Position numbers and translations under genes: made by a program. The notes below the pieces were generated by a model, which searched no databases, had not been told where the DNA came from, and saw only the letters and a program-made list of their open reading frames with translations. Shown piece by piece: positions 1 through 4,693 of a stretch of 5,926 nucleotides of DNA. The stretch is taken from assembly GCA_028280205.1 (NCBI GenBank), contig JANQME010000282.1, forward strand, positions 1 to 5,926. Reading direction: 5' to 3'. The first letter of the stretch is position 1; each line of letters begins with the position of its first letter. This DNA comes from Longimicrobiales bacterium. GTDB taxonomy: Bacteria > Gemmatimonadota > Gemmatimonadetes > Longimicrobiales > Gaopeijiaceae.

Positions 1-157
1 GGCGGAACGGTACGAGCGCCGCAGCCGCGAGGGGGGCCACCACCCAGACCGAGACGTCGGGCCATTCGCCCATATGCGCCAGAATGGCGCAGCCGCTGAG
101 AATCTGCGCGAGGATCTGGGCCGAAAGGCCCGCCGTGACCTGTCCGCGTACCGACAT
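1..157 (-). CDS. N-terminal part of a hydrophobic membrane protein of unknown function (truncated by the window edge)
   Basis: Reading the minus strand from the ATG at 157-155 gives 52 open codons to the left edge, so the C-terminal part is missing. After a short polar start (MSVRGQVTAG) there are two hydrophobic stretches. Residues about 11-29 hold LSAQILAQILSGCAILAHM, and residues about 34-50 are rich in Val, Ala and Leu; a short GEWPD turn separates them. This looks like an integral inner-membrane protein with at least two helices. The start is supported by a GGAG motif seven bases upstream (plus-strand 165-168). It is transcribed away from the kinase gene, so the two share an intergenic region. 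I do not recognise the family, and 52 residues are too few to name a function. The reading frame and ribosome binding site argue for a real gene; the short length limits confidence. Confidence 0.6.
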   Translation of the reverse strand, partial: MSVRGQVTAGLSAQILAQILSGCAILAHMGEWPDVSVWVVAPLAAAALVPFR

Positions 158-164
158 CCCGCCG

Positions 165-178
165 CTCCGGTATCCTCC
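165..178 (-). promoter_or_regulatory. Ribosome binding site of the minus-strand membrane-protein gene
   Basis: On the minus strand, GGAG (plus-strand 165-168) lies seven bases before the ATG at 157. A second, stronger purine run, GGAGGA, lies slightly further upstream (plus-strand 173-178), about 15 bases from the start. The first has the better spacing. These sites set the start of the leftmost gene. Confidence 0.55.
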
Positions 179-195
179 GTCCGTGCACTCCTGCC

Positions 196-209
196 CCCCG
201 AGTTCGGGG
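196..209. other. Short GC-rich inverted repeat in the divergent intergenic region
   Basis: CCCCG (196-200) and CGGGG (205-209) are perfect inverted arms around a four-base AGTT loop. The repeat lies between the two divergent starts, 38 bases upstream of the minus-strand start. It could be an operator, a leader hairpin of the minus gene, or chance in GC-rich DNA. Nothing else in the sequence settles which. Confidence 0.25.
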
Positions 210-260
210 ACCGGCCGTGGTGTTCGGGTACACGCCCCCGGCCCGTCGGGTTCACTCGCC

Positions 261-289
261 TTGTGAGGGTTCGAAGCCGCGCCTAACGT
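261..289 (+). promoter_or_regulatory. Candidate promoter of the kinase gene, possibly giving a leaderless mRNA
   Basis: TTGTGA (261-266) and TAACGT (284-289) are separated by exactly 17 bases, the best spacing for a housekeeping sigma-70-type promoter. The matches are partial: about four of six for the -35 box and three of six for the -10 box. A start about seven bases after the -10 box would fall near 296-298, directly before the kinase ATG at 299. That fits the absence of any Shine-Dalgarno motif upstream of that ATG. The call rests on position and partial consensus only. Confidence 0.35.
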
Positions 290-298
290 GCCCGGGCG

Positions 299-1513
299 AT
301 GACGCCTCGAGACGCTTCTCCCGCCGCGGGCCCGCCCGAGGATGCCGTCGAGCGCGCCTTGCACGGGCTCCGCGACGAGTTCGAGATCGTTCGTCGCCTC
401 GGACGCGGCTCCATGGCGGCCGTCTTCCTCGCACGGGAGAGGGCGCTGGGCCGGTTGGTGGCGCTCAAGGTGCTGCTTCCGGGGCGCGCCGGAGACGAGA
501 CGGCGCGCCGGCGTTTCGAGCGCGAGGCACGCGCCGTGGCGGCGCTCGACCACCCGAACGTGGTGCAGATCTTCCGCTACGGCGCCCTGCCCGACGGCCC
601 GCCCTACCTCGTCATGCGGTACGTGAACGGTCGTACCCTCGAGGAGCGGCTGGCCGCTGAAGGCCGGCTCTCCGTGGCGCTCACGCGGCAGGTGCTGCGG
701 GATGTCGCTTCGGCGCTCGCCGCCGCGCACGCGCTCGGGATCGTGCACCGCGACGTCCGACCTGCCAACGTCCTGCTCGACGACGACTCGGGCTCGACGC
801 TCCTCACCGACTTCGGCATCGCAGCCCTCGTGAGGATCTCCACGGACCCGTCCACGCGGCTCACGAGAACCGGGCAGATGCTGGGAGACCCGCGCTACCT
901 GAGTCCGGAGCAGCTCCTCGATCGGGATCTCACCGAGCTCGCCGACATCTACTCGGTGGGCGTTCTCGGGTACGAGTTGCTCACCGGGGAGGGGCCCTAC
1001 GAAGCGAGGACGAACGCCCAGTGGATCGAGGCACATCTGTCGGCGGAGCCTCGCGACGTGCGAGCGACACGCCCCGACGTGCCGGCGGAGCTGGCCGACC
1101 TCCTCCGACGTTGCCTCAATCGAGAGCCGAATCACCGACCGCGAGCCGCCGACGTGGCCCGCTTGCTCGCCGCCGGCCCTGTCCAGCCTGCGGTGGAGCG
1201 GAGCCCGGAGGCGGCGTTGGAGCTGCACGAGGTGCTGCGACGTCGGGTTCCGCAGTTCGTGCTCGTCGCGATCGCCGCGGCGGTGGGCTTCATCCAGCTC
1301 GTGGCGGCGCTCGTGGAGATGGAGACGCTTCCACCGATCGTCTGGGATCTGAGTCTGCCGTTCGCCGCGGCGGGGGTCGCCGCGTCGGCCGTGGTGGCGT
1401 GGTTCCACGGGGAGAGGGGGAAGCAGGACGCGAGCGTGCTCGAGTGGGTTCTGCTCGCGGTGATCGGGTTGGGCTGGCTCGCCGCGAGCGTGTGGACCCT
1501 GGCGGCTGGCTGA
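299..1513 (+). CDS. Membrane-anchored Hanks-type serine/threonine protein kinase
   Basis: This 404-residue protein transfers phosphate from ATP to Ser/Thr of target proteins and sits in the inner membrane with its kinase domain in the cytoplasm. The domain spans about residues 28-290. Visible motifs are the Gly-rich loop GRGSMAAVF (35-43), the VALK lysine K57, the probable helix-C glutamate E76, HRD at 150-152 with N157, DFG at 171-173, SPE at 202-204 in place of APE, the subdomain IX Asp D216 and subdomain XI Arg R280. The usual HRDxKPxN lysine is Arg (R154). Three hydrophobic helices follow at about 317-339, 351-370 and 380-402, and no PASTA, TPR or other sensor domain is seen. An in-frame TAA at 284-286 and the lack of any other start codon in between make the ATG at 299 the earliest possible start. 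No Shine-Dalgarno sequence precedes it. No phosphatase or obvious substrate gene is adjacent. Confidence 0.95.
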   Translation: MTPRDASPAAGPPEDAVERALHGLRDEFEIVRRLGRGSMAAVFLARERALGRLVALKVLLPGRAGDETARRRFEREARAVAALDHPNVVQIFRYGALPDGPPYLVMRYVNGRTLEERLAAEGRLSVALTRQVLRDVASALAAAHALGIVHRDVRPANVLLDDDSGSTLLTDFGIAALVRISTDPSTRLTRTGQMLGDPRYLSPEQLLDRDLTELADIYSVGVLGYELLTGEGPYEARTNAQWIEAHLSAEPRDVRATRPDVPAELADLLRRCLNREPNHRPRAADVARLLAAGPVQPAVERSPEAALELHEVLRRRVPQFVLVAIAAAVGFIQLVAALVEMETLPPIVWDLSLPFAAAGVAASAVVAWFHGERGKQDASVLEWVLLAVIGLGWLAASVWTLAAG

Positions 1514-1580
1514 CCGACGCCCTTCCGGTGGTCGCGCGGGGCTCCATTCCTGCGCAGAGCTTCCCTAACTTCGTTCGCCC

Positions 1581-1596
1581 GACCCGTCCCCGGGTC
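1581..1596. terminator. GC-rich hairpin between the kinase and M24 genes (possible terminator or leader structure)
   Basis: GACCCG (1581-1586) and CGGGTC (1591-1596) form a perfect six-base-pair stem around a TCCC loop, followed by a pyrimidine-rich TCTCCC. It lies 68 bases after the kinase stop and 32 bases before the peptidase start. There is no run of T, so it is not a classic intrinsic terminator. It could stop kinase transcription weakly or sit in the leader of the downstream mRNA. The rest of the 115-base gap shows no convincing promoter. Confidence 0.3.
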
Positions 1597-1628
1597 TCTC
1601 CCGCACCGCATCTCGATCGGACCGACCC

Positions 1629-3032
1629 ATGGAGCACCGCACCACCCCGTCCCGTTCGCCCGGTCTCGCCGCCCTCGGTCTCGCCCTGCTCGCCGCTGCC
1701 GCTCCCCTGGGAGCGCAGGCGCCCGCCGAGGTGCCGGACGGCGCGCCTGCCCGGTACCATCCGCTCCCGCCGCTCCGAGCACAGGCGGCGGAACAGCAGG
1801 CGTGGCTCGAGATGCGTATGGAGCGGATCCTGCCGGCGCTCATGGAAGAGTACGACGTGCGCATGTGGATCCTCTCGATGCGTGAATACGCCGAGGATCC
1901 GGTCTTCTGGTCGATCACCTCTCCGACCACCTTCGCCGCCCGTCGCCGCTCGATCTACGTCATCACGCGGCGGGACGACGGCACTCTGGAGCGGCTCGCG
2001 CTCGGCGGCACGAGCCAGGGCGGAGTCTTCGAGGCCTTCCGCTCGTCTCGCCCCGCGCCCACCCAGCCCACGGCCGAGCTCGTGGGCGACGAGCAGTGGA
2101 ACCTGCTCCGCGAGCTGGTGGAGGATCGGGATCCCGAGAACATCGTCCTCAACATCGATCCGGTGTGGGCTTTCTCGGACGGGCTGCACGCCGGCGAGGC
2201 CGAAGCCCTCCTCGAGGCGCTCGGTGACACCTACGCCGGGCGGGTGAAGCGCGAGCCGCGGCTGGCGATGAACTACATCTCGCTGCGCCTCCCCGAGATG
2301 ATGCCCCGCTACCGGAAGATCCAGGAGAGCGTGCACGCGCTCATCTCCGAGGCCTTCTCCAACTCGGTGATCACCCCGGGCGTCACGACCACCGAGGACG
2401 TGGTCTGGTGGATGCGCCAGAAGCTGCGCGATCTCGGTTATACGACGTGGTTCCAGACGTCGGTCGGCTTTCAGCGGGCCGGCGCGGTTCCGGCTGGCGG
2501 ACCGGGGGTCGGGGTGATCCAGCGCGGAGACCTCCTCTGGACCGACTTCGGGGCGGTAGCGATGAATCTGCACACGGACACGCAGCACCTGGGATACGTC
2601 CTTCGCGAGGGCGAGACCGAGGTGCCCGACGGCCTGAAGCAGTGCCTGGCGAACTCGAATCGGCTTCAGGACATCCTGCTCTCGCACATGGAGCCCGGGC
2701 TGACGGGGAACGAGGTGCTCGCGAACGCGCTCGCGCAGATGCACGAGGAGGGGATCAATGGGACGATCTACACGCATCCGATCGGGGACCACGGGCACGG
2801 TGCCGGACCGCTCATCGGGCGGTGGGACGCCCAGGAAGGGGTTCCGGTGCGCGGAGACGCCGTGATGCTGCCCAACGTCTGGCACTCGATCGAGCTGCAG
2901 GCCACGACGGAGGTCCCCGAGTGGGGCGGTAAGCCGGCGTCGTGTCGTCAGGAGGAAGAGGCCTACCTCGACGAGAACGGTGACCGCCACTGGGCGTTCC
3001 GGCGTCAGGCCCGCTTCCACCTCGTGTGGTGA
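1629..3032 (+). CDS. Exported M24-family metallopeptidase-like protein (aminopeptidase P/creatinase fold)
   Basis: This 467-residue protein has a signal peptide: Arg at 4 and 9, a hydrophobic core at about 11-28, and likely cleavage near LGAQ-A at 29-31. It should therefore act in the periplasm or outside the cell. Residues about 55-205 look like the creatinase-type N-terminal domain and about 225-467 like the pita-bread catalytic domain. M24 enzymes use two metal ions, and many cleave N-terminal Xaa-Pro bonds. Probable ligands are D306 (WTDFGAV), D317 (HTDTQH, the canonical 11-residue spacing), H390 (DHGHGAG), E422 (HSIEL) and E442 or E443 (QEEEAY). The two additional histidines of E. coli PepP are not evident, so the exact activity is uncertain. 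An in-frame TAA at 1566-1568 bounds the start, and the ATG at 1629 places the signal peptide correctly, although no good Shine-Dalgarno motif precedes it. The MATE gene follows after 28 bases, suggesting an operon. Confidence 0.9.
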   Translation: MEHRTTPSRSPGLAALGLALLAAAAPLGAQAPAEVPDGAPARYHPLPPLRAQAAEQQAWLEMRMERILPALMEEYDVRMWILSMREYAEDPVFWSITSPTTFAARRRSIYVITRRDDGTLERLALGGTSQGGVFEAFRSSRPAPTQPTAELVGDEQWNLLRELVEDRDPENIVLNIDPVWAFSDGLHAGEAEALLEALGDTYAGRVKREPRLAMNYISLRLPEMMPRYRKIQESVHALISEAFSNSVITPGVTTTEDVVWWMRQKLRDLGYTTWFQTSVGFQRAGAVPAGGPGVGVIQRGDLLWTDFGAVAMNLHTDTQHLGYVLREGETEVPDGLKQCLANSNRLQDILLSHMEPGLTGNEVLANALAQMHEEGINGTIYTHPIGDHGHGAGPLIGRWDAQEGVPVRGDAVMLPNVWHSIELQATTEVPEWGGKPASCRQEEEAYLDENGDRHWAFRRQARFHLVW

Positions 3033-3043
3033 ACACGGGACAC

Positions 3044-3054
3044 GGGGAGCGGAG
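3044..3054 (+). promoter_or_regulatory. Ribosome binding site that sets the start of the MATE gene
   Basis: GGAG at 3051-3054 lies six bases before the ATG at 3061, and a second purine run, GGGGAG, sits at 3044-3049. This favours 3061 over the longer in-frame start at 2980, which would overlap the peptidase gene by 53 bases and add a 27-residue tail without membrane-protein character. Confidence 0.65.
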
Positions 3055-3060
3055 AAGCCG

Positions 3061-4533
3061 ATGCCGGCGGGCGGTGAAACGAGGGAGTCGGGCGCCCGGG
3101 GCTCGGCGTCGGGCCCCGGGTCCCGGAGGCGCCGCGGCAAGGAGTTCGACCGCTCCATCGTCGAGGGACCGATTCGCGAGGCGGTGTGGAAGCTCGCATG
3201 GCCGACGATGCTCCAGAACGTGATCGGCGGGATCCAGGGGCTCGTCGATCACGCGATGGTCGGCAACTACGTGGGATACACCGGGAACGCCGCCATCGGG
3301 GTCTCCTGGCAGATCTTCCTGGTCGTCGTCGTATTCATCAGCTCGCTCTTCACGGGGATGGGGGTCCTGGTCGCCCGCTTCGCGGGAAGGGACGAGCCCG
3401 ACAAGGTCGACCGCACGGTCTATCAGGCCTTCCTCACCTCCCTCTTCCTGGTCGTCTTCGTGATGGCCCCGATCGGGTGGGTCGTCTCGCCCTTCCTGCT
3501 CGATCTGGTGAACGCCGCGCCCGACGTGCAGGCGGAGGCGCTTCCGTACCTGCGCACGCTCTTCGTCTTCTCGTTCGGCATGCTGATGTTCTTCATGCTG
3601 GGCGGCGCGCTTCGCTCGGCGGGTGACGCGCAGACGCCGCTCCGACTCGGCGTCGTGTACACGGTGCTCAACATCGCGCTGAACGTGATCCTGATTCGTG
3701 GGCTCGGGCCGATCCCCTCGTTCGGCACGCTCGGCGCCGCGATGGGCACGGTCGCGTCCGGCGCGATCGTCAGCCTGTACGCGCTGGGCCGCCTCTTCTC
3801 CGGGAGCTGGGTCGTGGCGTTCCACTCCGGAATGGGGTGGAAGCCGGATTGGCAGATCATTCGGCAGCTCTTCAAGTTCGGCCTCCCCACCGGGATCCAG
3901 GGCGTGGCGATGAACGTCGGTGGCGTGCTTCTCCTCGCGTTCATCGGCTCGCTCGCCGCGAGCGCGCAGGCGCAGGCGGCGTACGTGGTGAGCTACACGC
4001 AGCTCTTCTCCTTCGTCACGTGGACGTCGGTCGGGATCATGGGTGCCACGGCCGCCGTGGCCGGGCAGAACCTCGGAGCCGGCCAGCCGGATCGGACCGC
4101 GCACTCGGTGAACGTGGCCGCCGGCTTCGGTCTCGCCCTCGCCGCCGGAATCGGGGCGTCCTTTCTCCTCGTCCCCGAGGGCCTCCTGGGGATCTTCGGG
4201 ATGGACGACCCGGTCGTCGTGGAGCTGAGCGTCCAACTCCTCCGCCACCTCGCCGTCTCCGGGCTCTTCATCACCGTGGCGCTCGCCTTCACCGGGGGTC
4301 TCCAGGGCACCGGCGACACGAAGAGCCCGATGTGGATCTCCATCGTGTCTCAGATCGCCATTCCGCTCGGGATGTGTTTCGGGATCCAGACGCTCGGGAC
4401 GCTCGAGCCGGTCGACATCTGGCGCGCGATCGTGCTCGGGCACCTCACCCGAGCCCTGCTCAGCGTGGCCGTCTTCCGACGTGGGGGGTGGCGGAACATC
4501 GAGGTCGAAGTCGCGGACGCTCATCCGGCGTAG
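3061..4533 (+). CDS. MATE-family efflux transporter
   Basis: This is a 490-residue inner-membrane protein with about twelve hydrophobic helices, the usual size and topology for MATE exporters, which expel drugs or metabolites in exchange for Na+ or H+. The two homologous halves are visible. The first has WPTML (47-51), LVDHAMVG (61-68) and LGGALRSAGDAQTP (180-193). The second has FGLPTGIQ (273-280), GQNLGAGQPDR (335-345) and GGLQGTGDTKSP (412-423). The paired G-x-L-x-x-x-G-D-x-x-x-P motifs after the fourth and tenth helices are typical of the family. The first 40 residues are polar and unusually basic (SRRRRGK at 21-27), probably a cytoplasmic tail. The start at 3061 is chosen for its ribosome binding site. 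The gene lies 28 bases after the M24 gene and is probably co-transcribed with it. The substrate cannot be deduced, and the NorM-like versus DinF-like branch was not resolved. Confidence 0.93.
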   Translation: MPAGGETRESGARGSASGPGSRRRRGKEFDRSIVEGPIREAVWKLAWPTMLQNVIGGIQGLVDHAMVGNYVGYTGNAAIGVSWQIFLVVVVFISSLFTGMGVLVARFAGRDEPDKVDRTVYQAFLTSLFLVVFVMAPIGWVVSPFLLDLVNAAPDVQAEALPYLRTLFVFSFGMLMFFMLGGALRSAGDAQTPLRLGVVYTVLNIALNVILIRGLGPIPSFGTLGAAMGTVASGAIVSLYALGRLFSGSWVVAFHSGMGWKPDWQIIRQLFKFGLPTGIQGVAMNVGGVLLLAFIGSLAASAQAQAAYVVSYTQLFSFVTWTSVGIMGATAAVAGQNLGAGQPDRTAHSVNVAAGFGLALAAGIGASFLLVPEGLLGIFGMDDPVVVELSVQLLRHLAVSGLFITVALAFTGGLQGTGDTKSPMWISIVSQIAIPLGMCFGIQTLGTLEPVDIWRAIVLGHLTRALLSVAVFRRGGWRNIEVEVADAHPA

Positions 4534-4566
4534 GGAAGCTCTACCCAGAGTAGGGTGCACAGGTTG

Positions 4567-4589
4567 GGGTGCCCCGCGTCGGGGTGCCC
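4567..4589. terminator. Strong hairpin after the MATE gene, likely transcription terminator without a T-tract
   Basis: GGGTGCCCCG (4567-4576) pairs with CGGGGTGCCC (4580-4589) around a CGT loop. This gives ten pairs in RNA, two of them G-U. The arms also read as two direct copies of GGGGTGCCC (4566-4574 and 4581-4589). It begins 33 bases after the MATE stop. No T-run follows (GAAGACGG), so termination would be atypical or Rho-assisted. A third GGGTGC copy at 4553-4558 lies just upstream. Confidence 0.4.
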
Positions 4590-4623
4590 GAAGACGGCCC
4601 TAGGTGCGCCACCGCCGGCGATC

Positions 4624-4629
4624 TATCTT
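4624..4629 (+). promoter_or_regulatory. Candidate -10 element for the TonB-dependent receptor gene
   Basis: TATCTT matches four of the six -10 consensus bases and sits in one of the few AT-richer patches of a GC-rich gap, 70 bases before the GTG start. No convincing -35 box is seen at 16-18 bases upstream. If it is used, transcription would begin near 4636, just before the hairpin at 4641-4662. Confidence 0.3.
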
Positions 4630-4640
4630 CGACTCAGAAG

Positions 4641-4662
4641 GGTCCCGGGGCGCCTCGGGACC
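4641..4662. other. Stable hairpin in the presumed leader of the receptor gene
   Basis: GGTCCCGGG (4641-4649) pairs with CTCGGGACC (4654-4662) around a GCGC loop, giving nine pairs of which one is G-U. It lies between the candidate -10 element and the GTG start, so it would be near the 5' end of the mRNA. It could stabilise the transcript, control translation, or act as a further terminator for the upstream operon. No T-run follows. Confidence 0.4.
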
Positions 4663-4680
4663 GGCCCGGACCCCCGAAGA

Positions 4681-4693
4681 GCGAGCTTCTCGC
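4681..4693 (+). promoter_or_regulatory. Small hairpin abutting the GTG start of the receptor gene
   Basis: GCGAG (4681-4685) and CTCGC (4689-4693) form a perfect five-pair stem with a CTT loop, ending at the base before GTG 4694. The left arm contains the only weak Shine-Dalgarno-like purines (GAAGAGCGAG, 4676-4685), so folding would partly hide the ribosome binding site. It may reduce initiation, or be fortuitous. Confidence 0.3.

Larger units (their letters stand above)
4534..4693. other. Intergenic region rich in hairpins between the MATE and receptor genes
   Basis: This 160-base gap holds no convincing small gene. Besides the three hairpins and the -10 candidate listed separately, it carries three GGGTGC copies (4553-4558, 4567-4572, 4582-4587) spaced 14 and 15 bases apart, and TAGGG twice, 20 bases apart (4531 and 4551). 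A frame open from GTG 4555 runs through it into the receptor gene in a different frame, but its product is Arg/Pro/Gly-rich and shadow-like. Confidence 0.4.

Noticed and set aside
252..266. TCAC-N7-GTGA dyad overlapping the possible kinase -35 box, considered as an operator
   Set aside because: The arms are only four bases and the spacing does not fit a named regulator site, so it is not distinguishable from chance.
268..280. GGTTCGAAGCC, resembling a tRNA T-loop
   Set aside because: The flanking bases do not form a T-stem, and no acceptor, D or anticodon arms are found upstream. It is a chance match containing the palindrome TTCGAA.
1566..1571. TAACTT as a -10 box for the M24 gene
   Set aside because: No acceptable -35 sequence lies 16-18 bases upstream, and the TAA is simply the in-frame stop bounding the gene.
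1021..2247. A 408-codon plus-strand frame spanning the kinase end and the M24 start
   Set aside because: It crosses two well-supported genes in another frame and is Arg/Ser/Pro-rich with no domain.
2980..3060. A longer MATE start at 2980
   Set aside because: It would overlap the M24 gene by 53 bases and has no good ribosome binding site, whereas ATG 3061 has GGAG six bases upstream.
1290..3158. A 622-codon open frame on the minus strand opposite the M24 gene
   Set aside because: The product is rich in Arg, Pro, Gly and His with no recognisable domain, and the plus strand carries a clear enzyme with signal peptide and metal-ligand motifs. Such long antisense frames are expected from high third-position GC.
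2812..4560. A 582-codon open frame on the minus strand opposite the MATE gene
   Set aside because: The translation is dominated by Asp, Glu, His and Arg, a typical mirror of a hydrophobic membrane protein read antisense. The plus strand carries clear MATE motifs.
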